A stretch of DNA of 64,000 nucleotides, taken from an uncultured Flavobacteriaceae bacterium (GTDB lineage: Bacteria > Bacteroidota > Bacteroidia > Flavobacteriales > Flavobacteriaceae). The notes under the pieces are model-generated. The model was not told where the DNA came from. It worked only from the letters and a program-made list of their open reading frames with translations, and made no database searches. Location of the stretch: positions 124,001 to 188,000 of the forward strand of contig CANNBV010000001.1 in NCBI GenBank assembly GCA_947502975.1. Direction: 5' to 3'. Of this stretch, positions 37,339-46,673 are shown piece after piece (positions within the stretch are counted from its first letter, which is position 1; each line of letters opens with the position of its first letter). Position numbers and translations under genes: made by a program.

Positions 37339-38016
37339 TTAGTCTTCCACTCTCTTTATTCTACCTCCAAGCACTCTACTCTCTTCAATATTTTCTGGGT
37401 TTCCATAAATAAAAATATCACCTCCTGCTCGTACTTTGGCTGTAACTTTTTTTGAAGCATGAATGTAAGCTTCTCCTGCTGCCCTAATTGACACCTCTGT
37501 AAATTCTGTTTTTAGCTCTTCTCCATTATAGTCTCCTCCAGTATATATCGAAACATCTTGACTCTTTGCAATTCCTGAGGCATAAATATCACCTCCAGTA
37601 ACAGCTCTGATGTTTGCATATGTAACATCAAGTTTTACTTTTATTTCGGCGCCTTCTTGTACATTTAAATCAATTTCGAATTGCTCAATAACATCATCAG
37701 AATAAATTTTTGCTCCTTCATTTCCATCAATAACATCAATATTTGTGTAATACAATATTACTTTTGTATTGCTGCCATCAAAGGCTTCTTCAAGCTTCAT
37801 TTTTATCTTCAAAGTCCCATTTTTATTATTTACAAGCACATCATTTTTATTCTTGCCAGTAATAACAACTTTATCAACATCAGATTTAATCAATTTTAAT
37901 TCAATTAAATCATAGACTTTAAGTTCACTAAATTCTCCAATTGTTTTTTCAATTTGCTTTTGAGCCATCGCAGAAAAAGAAACCAAAACCAATATAAATG
38001 ATACTAAATATTTCAT
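37339..38016 (-). CDS. DUF2807 (head GIN) domain protein
   Basis: 225 aa; signal peptide; FSELKVYDLIELKLIKSDVDKVVITGKN...DVSIYTGGDYNGEEL...VRAGGDIFIYGNPE. Confidence 0.8.
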   Translation of the reverse strand: MKYLVSFILVLVSFSAMAQKQIEKTIGEFSELKVYDLIELKLIKSDVDKVVITGKNKNDVLVNNKNGTLKIKMKLEEAFDGSNTKVILYYTNIDVIDGNEGAKIYSDDVIEQFEIDLNVQEGAEIKVKLDVTYANIRAVTGGDIYASGIAKSQDVSIYTGGDYNGEELKTEFTEVSIRAAGEAYIHASKKVTAKVRAGGDIFIYGNPENIEESRVLGGRIKRVED

Positions 38017-38099
38017 GAAAGATATTTTTTGTTTTATGATTAACGCAAAATTATTAATAAATATTCCGTTAAAATCTTCTTTATGAAAAATTTATAACC

Positions 38100-38396
38100 T
38101 TATTCAACCCTAACAGCTGTTCCGGTTATAGAAACCATCACATAATTACCTGTTGTGAGTTCTATTTCTACTTTAATACCAACTACAGCATTTGCTTTAG
38201 TTTTTTTAGCATTATCCATTAACTTTTGAAATGCTTCTTCCTTTACAATTTCTACATTCTGTTGTACTTGGGTATAATATTTTGTTAAACTAAAACTCAT
38301 AGTTGCTGCTTTTTTAGTCATTGCAACACCTGTGACTATAGATATATAATCTTGAATTTTATGTCCTTCTATCGAATTTGTTGTTGTTAATATCAT
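38100..38396 (-). CDS. YbjQ family protein
   Basis: 98 aa; MILTTTNSIEGHKIQDYISIVTGVA...AKKTKANAVVGIKVE...TGTAVRVE is the YbjQ/UPF0145 pattern. Confidence 0.85.
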   Translation of the reverse strand: MILTTTNSIEGHKIQDYISIVTGVAMTKKAATMSFSLTKYYTQVQQNVEIVKEEAFQKLMDNAKKTKANAVVGIKVEIELTTGNYVMVSITGTAVRVE

Positions 38397-38530
38397 TCTT
38401 TTTATTTTGGAGAAGCACTAAGATATAAATAATCTTTAACAGTTTTCTATGGATTGATTATGTAGAAATTTTCAATTAACTTCGTTAAGATTCAATATTA
38501 AAAATTTTATTAAAAAATATAAGATAAAAT

Positions 38531-40198
38531 ATGCTATCTAAATTCTATAATATTAAAAATTTAAAAGGTGATTTTACAGGTGGATTAGTTGCAGGAGTTG
38601 TGGCACTTCCATTAGCTTTAGCCTTTGGTGTACAATCTGGTATGGGTGCTACTGCAGGCTTATATGGTGCTATTGCAGTCGGTATTTTTGCTGCATTATT
38701 TGGTGGTACAGAAACTCAGGCTAGTGGGCCAACGGGGCCTATGACTGTGGTTTCTGCAACACTAGTAGCTGTTGCTATAGAAATGACGGGAACTATAGAA
38801 AATGCAATGCCTATCATTTTACTCACCTTTTTACTAGGAGGTTTATTTCAAGTTATTTTTGGGTTTTTAAATATTGCGAGTTATGTAAAATACTTTCCAT
38901 ATCCAGTAGTTTCAGGATTTATGAGCGGTGTAGGCCTCATTATTGTTATACTACAATTATTTCCTTTTGCTGGTTTAAACTCTTCTAAATCTACCATTGC
39001 TGTCATTCAAAATTTTTCACAACTATTTACTGACGTTAATTTAAATGCGCTTTTACTGGGTGGTATTACTATTCTCATATATTTTATTTTCCCTAAAATT
39101 ACTAAGGCTATTCCAAGTGCATTGGTCGCTTTAATTGGCGCTACTTTAATTGCATATTTTACAAAAATGGATGTACCACTAATTGGCGAAATACCTTCTG
39201 GTTTACCTTCATTTCAGCTAGGTGGTATTTTAGAAGTAGATTCTAGTGCCTATAGTATTATCTTAGAATACGCTATAGTTTTTGCTGTTCTTGGAAGTAT
39301 TGATTCGTTATTAACCTCAGTAATTGCTGATAATATGACGAAAACCAAACACAATAGTAACAGAGAGCTTATTGGTCAAGGTATCGGAAATATGATTGCT
39401 GCTGCTATAGGTGGCATTCCTGGTGCTGGTGCAACTAAAGGCACAGTAGTAAATATTAATGCTGGTGGAAAAACACGTTTATCTGGCGTATTGCATGGTA
39501 TTTTTCTTTTAGCAGTATTATTAGGTCTTGGACAATTAGCGGCCCATATTCCTCTTTGTGTATTGGCTGGTTTACTAATTCCAATAGGATTTAAAATTGT
39601 TGATTTTAAAGGTCTAAAACATTTATTAAAAGTCCCTAGAGCAGATGCTGTAGTACTTATTCTAGTTTTATTGATTACTACTTTTGGTAGTTTAATTCAA
39701 GCTGTAGGTATTGGTGTTGCATTAGCCTGTTTATTATTTATGAAAAAATCTGGAGACATAAGTGAACAAGGTATGGAAGTAGGTGCTGTTGCAGATCTAG
39801 ATGGTTCTAAACCATGGCAAGATGAAAAAGAATTCTATGAAACTTATAAAGACAAAGTAATTATAAAACACCTTTATGGTTCACTTTTCTTTGGATTTAC
39901 ATCATATTTTAAAGACAAAATAAAAGCGTTACCTAATGAAGTAAAAGCTGTTATTCTACGTATGGATAGAGTGCCTTATATGGACCAATCTGGTTTGTAT
40001 ACTTTAGAAGATGTTATTTTTGATTTACGAGAAGAGAATATAGAAGTACTTCTTGTTGGTCTTAAAGAACAGCCTAAAGACATGTTGGAAGCCGTTGATA
40101 TCATTCCTGATTTAGTTCCAGAAGCGGATGTTTTTGATGATATTGACAATGCTTTTGCTTATTTAAAAGAACGCTTAAAATTGAATGAAAAAGCTTAA
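38531..40198 (+). CDS. SulP family inorganic anion transporter with C-terminal STAS domain
   Basis: 555 aa; DFTGGLVAGVVALPLALAFGVQSGMGATAGLYGAI; C-terminal VILRMDRVPYMDQSGLYTLEDVI STAS. Confidence 0.92.
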   Translation: MLSKFYNIKNLKGDFTGGLVAGVVALPLALAFGVQSGMGATAGLYGAIAVGIFAALFGGTETQASGPTGPMTVVSATLVAVAIEMTGTIENAMPIILLTFLLGGLFQVIFGFLNIASYVKYFPYPVVSGFMSGVGLIIVILQLFPFAGLNSSKSTIAVIQNFSQLFTDVNLNALLLGGITILIYFIFPKITKAIPSALVALIGATLIAYFTKMDVPLIGEIPSGLPSFQLGGILEVDSSAYSIILEYAIVFAVLGSIDSLLTSVIADNMTKTKHNSNRELIGQGIGNMIAAAIGGIPGAGATKGTVVNINAGGKTRLSGVLHGIFLLAVLLGLGQLAAHIPLCVLAGLLIPIGFKIVDFKGLKHLLKVPRADAVVLILVLLITTFGSLIQAVGIGVALACLLFMKKSGDISEQGMEVGAVADLDGSKPWQDEKEFYETYKDKVIIKHLYGSLFFGFTSYFKDKIKALPNEVKAVILRMDRVPYMDQSGLYTLEDVIFDLREENIEVLLVGLKEQPKDMLEAVDIIPDLVPEADVFDDIDNAFAYLKERLKLNEKA

Positions 40199-40209
40199 AT
40201 AATTTTAAT

Positions 40210-41781
40210 ATGTGGCTTAGGATAAAAATTATTTATCACTTTATTATTCTTTTATGTGTTTTATTTACGTCTTGCATAAAAAAAGAACGAGTTATTAATT
40301 TTCCTCATACAGATTTATCTGAGGTTTCTATAATACCTATACCTCTAGAAATTAAAGCTACTTATGGTGGTTTTCCTTTAGATAAATATACCGCTATTCA
40401 TATAGATGAAACTAAAACCGACTTTAAACAAGTCGGTCTGTTTTTAGCTGAAAAAATAAGTAGTCAAACAGGTGTTTCACCTCAACTAAAAGTTAATGAT
40501 TCTACTGAAAGTATTATTTATATCAACCCTTCTGATACTTTTGATAAAGATAACCCTGAAGCCTATCGTTTAGAAATTTTAAACGACTCTATCATATTAA
40601 CTTCTCATACAGCTACAGGTGCTTTTAGAGGTGTTCAAACTTTAAGGCAACTTATCCCTAATAAAGCTAATGATACGCTTGCTAAAAATGATATTTGGGT
40701 AATTCCTTCTGGTGATATTATAGATGCACCACAATTTAAACATAGAGGCACTATGCTTGATGTTGCGCGACACTTTTTTTCTGTTGAAGATGTAAAGAAA
40801 TATATTGATATTTTAAGTTATTATAAGATTAATGTGTTGCATTTACACTTGTCTGATGATCAAGGATGGCGTATAGAAATTAAATCTTGGCCAAAATTAA
40901 CAGAAATTGGTAGTCTAACAGAAGTTGGTGGCACCAAAGGCGGATTTTACACCCAAGACGAGTATTCTGAAATTGTAGATTATGCAGCTGCACATCATAT
41001 TACGGTTATTCCTGAAATAGATATGCCAGGACACACCAATGCAGCTTCCCTATCGTATCCTGTCTTAAACGGAAATGGTAAAACATTAAAACCTTACACA
41101 AAAATGCGTGTTGGTTTTAGCACGTTTGATACACGAAAGGATACAGTTTATCAATTTATTGATGATGTGGTTAGAGAACTCTCAGCAATAACTCCAGGAC
41201 CTTATTTTCATATTGGTGGCGATGAAAGTCATGTGACTAAAAAAGCCGATTATATCTACTTTGTAAATAAGGTTGAAACCATTGTACAAAACCATGGTAA
41301 ACGTATGATTGGTTGGGATGAAATAGCTAATACTGGTGTAGATTCTACTTCAATTGCTCAAATATGGCGCAGTGAGAAAAACATGAATACAGCTGTTAAA
41401 AAAGGTATGAAACTCATACTATCACCTGCGGAACATGCGTATTTAGATATGAAATATGATGCCTCCTCTAAATTTGGATTAACTTGGGTAGGTTTTGTTC
41501 CTGTTGATGTCGCATATAATTGGACTCCAGAAGACAAAGCACCAAAAGCAAATATACTCGGTATAGAAGCGCCTCTCTGGTCTGAAACAATTAGTACTAT
41601 TTCGGAATTAGAATATTTGGCGTTTCCTAGAATTATTGGTCATGCTGAGTTAGGTTGGTCTATTAAAGAACGTCGTAATTGGGAGAATTATAAAAAACGT
41701 TTAGCAGATCAACATATATTTTTAAAACGTAATAATGTAAATTATTATGCGTCGCCATTGGTAGATTGGGCGAAGGAATAA
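40210..41781 (+). CDS. GH20 beta-N-acetylhexosaminidase lipoprotein
   Basis: 523 aa; lipobox CVLFTSCIK; HRGTMLDVARHFF, LHLHLSDDQGWR, YFHIGGDES motifs. Confidence 0.93.
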   Translation: MWLRIKIIYHFIILLCVLFTSCIKKERVINFPHTDLSEVSIIPIPLEIKATYGGFPLDKYTAIHIDETKTDFKQVGLFLAEKISSQTGVSPQLKVNDSTESIIYINPSDTFDKDNPEAYRLEILNDSIILTSHTATGAFRGVQTLRQLIPNKANDTLAKNDIWVIPSGDIIDAPQFKHRGTMLDVARHFFSVEDVKKYIDILSYYKINVLHLHLSDDQGWRIEIKSWPKLTEIGSLTEVGGTKGGFYTQDEYSEIVDYAAAHHITVIPEIDMPGHTNAASLSYPVLNGNGKTLKPYTKMRVGFSTFDTRKDTVYQFIDDVVRELSAITPGPYFHIGGDESHVTKKADYIYFVNKVETIVQNHGKRMIGWDEIANTGVDSTSIAQIWRSEKNMNTAVKKGMKLILSPAEHAYLDMKYDASSKFGLTWVGFVPVDVAYNWTPEDKAPKANILGIEAPLWSETISTISELEYLAFPRIIGHAELGWSIKERRNWENYKKRLADQHIFLKRNNVNYYASPLVDWAKE

Positions 41782-41816
41782 GTATTATTTCTTCGTTTAT
41801 TCAAATTAATGCTTAA

Positions 41817-41896
41817 TGTCATTCTGAACGAGGTACGAGGAAGAATCTAAACTTTGAGATTTCTCATCGTTTTTTCCTCACTCTTCCGAAATGACA
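41817..41896. repeat. Imperfect ~80-bp inverted repeat with TGTCATT/AATGACA termini between convergent genes
   Basis: TGTCATTCTGAACGAG ... CTCTTCCGAAATGACA. Confidence 0.7.
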
Positions 41897-41914
41897 AATC
41901 ACTTATAATAAAAT

Positions 41915-44110
41915 TTACTCTACCTTCCCAATCAAATTAAAATCTAGATGTTTTTTAACTAGATCCGTATTCTTCACTTTTACAACAACTTCATCTCCTA
42001 ATTGATATTCAATACCGTTACTTCTTCCTACCATAGCATATAAGTCTTGATCGAACGCATAATGATCATCTTTCATATCACGTACACTCACCATACCTTC
42101 ACATTTATTTGAAATGATTTCAACATAAATACCCCAATCAGTTACACCAGAAATAACGCCTTTAAATTCTTGGTCTTTATGGTCTTCCATGAAGCGAATT
42201 TGCATGTATTTTATAGAATCGCGTTCTGCTTTAGTGGCTAACATTTCCATATTACTAGAGTGTTGGCATTTTTCTTCATACGCATCTTCATTGGCTGATT
42301 TTCCACCATCTATATACTGCTGCAATAAGCGATGTGCCATAACATCAGGATAACGACGTATTGGTGATGTAAAATGACTGTAATAATCAAATGCTAAACC
42401 GTAATGTCCTATATTTCTTGTGGTATATTCAGCTTTACTCATACTTCGAATAGCGAGTGTATCTACCAAATTTTGCTCTTTTTTACCAACAACGTCTTGC
42501 AATAAATTATTTAATGATGCGGTTGTGGATTTTCTGTCTTTAAAATTAAGTTTATACCCAAAGCGACTTACCACATTTTGTAATGCTGCTAATTTACTTT
42601 CATCTGGCTCATCATGTACGCGATATATAAAGGTTTTTTTAGGCGATTGTTTACCTATAAATTCAGATACTTTTCGGTTGGCTAATAACATAAATTCTTC
42701 AATCAATTTATTAGCATCTTTACTGGTTTTAAAGAATACGCTTTCTGGATCATTATTTTCATCTAAATTGAATTTTACTTCAACTTTATCAAAAGAAATA
42801 GCACCGTTTCGCATACGATGACCACGCATTATTTTAGCTAATTCATCCATTTTCAAAATAGCATCAGCTAATTTTTGATCTGTTTCATAAGCTTTTCCTG
42901 TTAAAGAAACCTCTTCAGGTATTGTATTGGTTTTTGATTCTATAACTGCTTGTGCTTCTTCATAAGCATAACGCGCATCACTATACGTTACCGTTCTACC
43001 AAACCATTGATCCTTAATTTCTGCTTTATCGTTCATTTGAAATACAGCTGAAAATGTATATTTCTCTTCATGCGGACGCAAAGAACATGCATTGTTAGAT
43101 AATACTTCAGGGAGCATTGGCACCACACGATCAACTAAATACACGGATGTTGCACGTTCGTAAGCTTCATCATCTAAAATAGTCCCTTCTTGTAAATAAT
43201 GCGATACATCTGCAATATGAATTCCTATTTCATACAAACCATTATCTAATACTTCAAAAGACAAGGCATCATCAAAATCTTTTGCATCTTTAGGATCTAT
43301 GGTAAAGGTTAAATCCTTACGCATATCTCTACGTTTAGCAATTTCTGCTTCTGTGATAGATGTATCCAATTCGTTAGCAAAAGCTTCTACTTCGTATGGA
43401 AATTCATGAGGTAACCCGTATTCTGCTAAAATGGCGTGTATTTCAGTATTATGTTCTCCAGGTTTTCCTAGAATTTTTAACACCTTGCCATATGGAGAAT
43501 CTGCTTTTTCTGGCCAATCTTCTAGCGATACTAAAACTTTATCACCATCTTCAGCTTTTAAGGTTTTATTAATAGGTACAAAAATATCTTTATACATCTT
43601 GTTACTATCTGGCACTACAAACGCATAGTTACTCTTTTCATTAATTTGAATAACGCCAACATATTCTGATTTTGCACGCTTAATAATATTGGTAATTTCG
43701 CCTTCAACTTTTCCTCGTTTTCGTCTTTTAAAGGCATAGAATTCTACTTCATCACCATTTAAGGCTTTATTTATATTATTTGAAGCTATAAACACATCTT
43801 CATCAAAATCCTCACAAATAATATAGCCATTACCTTTAGCAGCTAAATCTAAAATTCCAGTATGGTATTCTGTGTTTATAATCGCCTTAAATTTACCACG
43901 ATCTACTTGTTGTATCTCTTGTTTTGCAGCAAGTTTGGCTAAAGTTTTTATAATTTGATTGCGACTACTAGCATCATTTACGCCTAGTTTTGCCGCTATT
44001 TGTTTGTAGTTAAATGCTTGATTTCTGTCTTTTTTTAATATACTTAAGATTGTATTTGTTAGGTTGGAAATCCCTTTTTTTCCGGATTTTCCTTTTCTTT
44101 TTTTACTCAT
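41915..44110 (-). CDS. rnr: Ribonuclease R
   Basis: 731 aa; RNB motifs TIDPKDAKDFDDALSFE, GIHIADVSHYL; HFTSPIRRYPDVMAHRLL; C-terminal S1 domain. Confidence 0.95.
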   Translation of the reverse strand: MSKKRKGKSGKKGISNLTNTILSILKKDRNQAFNYKQIAAKLGVNDASSRNQIIKTLAKLAAKQEIQQVDRGKFKAIINTEYHTGILDLAAKGNGYIICEDFDEDVFIASNNINKALNGDEVEFYAFKRRKRGKVEGEITNIIKRAKSEYVGVIQINEKSNYAFVVPDSNKMYKDIFVPINKTLKAEDGDKVLVSLEDWPEKADSPYGKVLKILGKPGEHNTEIHAILAEYGLPHEFPYEVEAFANELDTSITEAEIAKRRDMRKDLTFTIDPKDAKDFDDALSFEVLDNGLYEIGIHIADVSHYLQEGTILDDEAYERATSVYLVDRVVPMLPEVLSNNACSLRPHEEKYTFSAVFQMNDKAEIKDQWFGRTVTYSDARYAYEEAQAVIESKTNTIPEEVSLTGKAYETDQKLADAILKMDELAKIMRGHRMRNGAISFDKVEVKFNLDENNDPESVFFKTSKDANKLIEEFMLLANRKVSEFIGKQSPKKTFIYRVHDEPDESKLAALQNVVSRFGYKLNFKDRKSTTASLNNLLQDVVGKKEQNLVDTLAIRSMSKAEYTTRNIGHYGLAFDYYSHFTSPIRRYPDVMAHRLLQQYIDGGKSANEDAYEEKCQHSSNMEMLATKAERDSIKYMQIRFMEDHKDQEFKGVISGVTDWGIYVEIISNKCEGMVSVRDMKDDHYAFDQDLYAMVGRSNGIEYQLGDEVVVKVKNTDLVKKHLDFNLIGKVE

Positions 44111-44690
44111 TTAATTTTGTAATCATTTTTATTTCCTAAAAGTGTTAGGAATTCATTCTAAATATACTCAATAGAAGGTGAAGTGAAGCTATTAAGTTTT
44201 TACAAAGCTACGGTTTTAATATTAAATCATCTAAATTCATTGTTAAATCATAGTTATCCACATTATATATCATATTAATATTTTCTTTTTAAAATTTAAA
44301 AAAATAAATGATGGTTATTATAGCGTGTTGATAGCGGTATAACTTTTTTAAACTTTGTTTTGAAATATATCTTATTGAATATTGTTGATAGGAAATTAAC
44401 AGCTTTTAAAACTGTAACTTGTTATAATCTAATTGATTTCTAATTAGTATTAACAACTGTTTATAACCTAAACTAACAGTAATTGTTTAATAAGTATTTT
44501 AATTAACATAACTTAAAAGTACATGTTGAGGTGCTGATAACTTAACCAAAAATTTACATTAACTAATTTGCATGTTAACTAAAGGTTATGGATTGTAATT
44601 TTTAAGTGATTTTCCTAATTATTTTTATAAAAATCCATCAAGAGATATTAACAAGTCATTAAAAGTGTAGTTAACAGCATTTGCTTTTAG

Positions 44691-44698
44691 TAACTTTG
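44691..44698 (+). promoter_or_regulatory. Candidate -7 element TAACTTTG upstream of rpiB
   Basis: Matches TAnnTTTG, 30 bp upstream of the ATG; no convincing -33 element. Confidence 0.4.
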
Positions 44699-44727
44699 TA
44701 TTGTAAAACTACTTATTATAAATTATC

Positions 44728-45162
44728 ATGACAATATCTATAGGAAATGATCACGCTGGTACAGATTATAAATTTGCAATAAAAGAATATTTAGAAAGCC
44801 AAGGATATACTGTTAACAACTATGGAACCGATGTACATGATAGTGTAGATTATCCAGATTTTGTACATCCTGTTGCCAAAACTATAGTAAATAAAGAAGC
44901 AGATTATGGTATTTTAATTTGTGGAAGTGCTAATGGTGTTGCGATGACTGCTAATAAATACCAAGAAGTAAGAGCTGGTTTATGTTGGACTAAAGAAATT
45001 GTGAAATTAATACGACAACATAATAATGCTAATATTATTTGTATTCCGGCACGTTTTACAGCAATTCCTCAAGCCATTCAAATGGTGGAAACATTTTTGA
45101 AAACTGATTTTGAAGGTGGAAGACATCAAAATCGTATAGATAAAATTCCATTATCTTGTTAA
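44728..45162 (+). CDS. rpiB: Ribose 5-phosphate isomerase B (RpiB/LacA/LacB family)
   Basis: 144 aa; IGNDHAGTDYKFAIKEYLESQGYTVNNYGT...YGILICGSANGVAMTANKYQEVRAGLC. Confidence 0.93.
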   Translation: MTISIGNDHAGTDYKFAIKEYLESQGYTVNNYGTDVHDSVDYPDFVHPVAKTIVNKEADYGILICGSANGVAMTANKYQEVRAGLCWTKEIVKLIRQHNNANIICIPARFTAIPQAIQMVETFLKTDFEGGRHQNRIDKIPLSC

Positions 45163-45165
45163 CAC

Positions 45166-46086
45166 ATGTCACACACACATGGTCATAATCACTCACATCA
45201 TCACCATGGCGATTTAAAAGGTCGCAATCTTTTCATATCTATTTTATTAAATATTATAATCACTGTAGCGCAAGTTGTTGGTGGTTTACTTTCAGGTAGT
45301 TTATCACTTTTAAGTGATGCTTTGCATAATTTTAGTGATGTATTATCTTTAATTATAAGTTATGTAGCTAACCGACTTTCAAAACGAAAAGCTTCTAATA
45401 AAAAAACATTTGGGTATAAGCGTGCTGAAATATTAGCTGCGTTTATTAATGCTGCTACTTTAATGATTGTAGCTATTTTATTGATTATTGAAGCTGTAGA
45501 GCGTTTTCAAAATCCGCAAGAAATTGAATCTAATTTGGTGATTTGGTTGTCTTTAATAGCTATTCTAGGTAATGGGTTTAGTGTTTTATTATTGAAGAAA
45601 GACTCTGAGGTTAATATGAATATGAAAAGTGCCTATTTACACTTATTAACAGATATGATGGCTAGTGTTGCAGTATTAATAGGTGGTTTATTGATGAAGT
45701 ATTTTGAGCTGTTTTGGGTGGACAGTGTTTTAACATTTGTTATTGCCTTGTATTTGGTTTGGATGGGCTGGGATTTATTAAAAAATTCAACAAAAGTATT
45801 AATGTTGTTTACACCTGATAGTATTCCTATTCAAAAAATTGTAGATGAAATAAATACTTTTGAATCTGTAAAAAACACACATCACGTGCATGTATGGCAA
45901 TTAAATGAAGATGAAATACATTTAGAGGCACATATAGATTTTCATGAAGATATTACTTTGTCTCAGTTTGATACTATTTTACATGAGATTGAAGCTTTAG
46001 TATTTAAAAAGTATGATATTAACCATGTGAATATTCAGCCAGAGTATGGTAAAGATGATGCTAAAGAAGTGATTGTGCAGGATTAA
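45166..46086 (+). CDS. Cation diffusion facilitator family transporter (zinc-type)
   Basis: 306 aa; His-rich N-terminus MSHTHGHNHSHHHHGD; SLSLLSDALHNFSDVLSLIISY; HLLTDMMASVAVLIGG. Confidence 0.93.
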   Translation: MSHTHGHNHSHHHHGDLKGRNLFISILLNIIITVAQVVGGLLSGSLSLLSDALHNFSDVLSLIISYVANRLSKRKASNKKTFGYKRAEILAAFINAATLMIVAILLIIEAVERFQNPQEIESNLVIWLSLIAILGNGFSVLLLKKDSEVNMNMKSAYLHLLTDMMASVAVLIGGLLMKYFELFWVDSVLTFVIALYLVWMGWDLLKNSTKVLMLFTPDSIPIQKIVDEINTFESVKNTHHVHVWQLNEDEIHLEAHIDFHEDITLSQFDTILHEIEALVFKKYDINHVNIQPEYGKDDAKEVIVQD

Positions 46087-46126
46087 AAAAGTGTTTAAAA
46101 ATTAGAAATAATGTTGGCGGATAATT

Positions 46127-46211
46127 GCGCTAGGGATTGCAGTGGCAGCTTTTGGCGAGGCGCGCATCGAGCCAAAACTATTAACGGAAAGCCCGACCCT
46201 TGTGGTAGCGC
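46127..46211. ncRNA. Structured intergenic element (nested hairpins), possible family-specific repeat
   Basis: Outer GCGCTA(GGG)/(CCC)T..TAGCGC pairing and inner TTTTGGC/GCCAAAA 7-bp stem; locally GC-rich in an AT-rich genome. Confidence 0.5.
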
Positions 46212-46225
46212 CTAAATAAAAAATA

Positions 46226-46672
46226 TTGAGTTTGAAAATTGAAATAAAAGGATTTAGTGAATTAACTACTGTTGAGCTATATGATGTGTTGCAATTACGT
46301 AGTGAGGTTTTTGTTGTAGAGCAGGATTGTGTGTACCAAGATATTGATTATAAAGACCAGAATGCACTACATGTTTTAGGATATAAAAATGGTACGTTGG
46401 TTGCTTATACGCGTATTTTTAAACCAGGATATTATTTTACGGAGGCAAGTATTGGTAGGGTAGTAGTAAGAAAAAATGAGCGTACTTTTAAGTATGGTTA
46501 TGTTATTATGGAAGCTTCAATTAAGGCTATTGAGGAGCAATTTGGAGAGAGTATTATTAAAATTTCTGCTCAGGAATATTTAGAACAGTTTTACAGTAAT
46601 TTAGGTTTTAGCAGAAAAGGCACATCTTATTTAGAAGATGGTATTCCTCATATTGCGATGGTAAAATCTTAA
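46226..46672 (+). CDS. GNAT family N-acetyltransferase, ElaA-like (TTG start)
   Basis: 148 aa; FSELTTVELYDVLQLRSEVFVVEQDCVYQDIDYKDQNALHVLGY is ElaA-like. Confidence 0.88.
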   Translation: MSLKIEIKGFSELTTVELYDVLQLRSEVFVVEQDCVYQDIDYKDQNALHVLGYKNGTLVAYTRIFKPGYYFTEASIGRVVVRKNERTFKYGYVIMEASIKAIEEQFGESIIKISAQEYLEQFYSNLGFSRKGTSYLEDGIPHIAMVKS

Positions 46673-46673
46673 A

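Noticed and set aside
42420-42821. 133-aa plus-strand ORF
   Set aside because: Antisense shadow of rnr; no initiation context or family motifs. The same applies to most 60-140 aa ORFs in the track that overlap longer CDSs.
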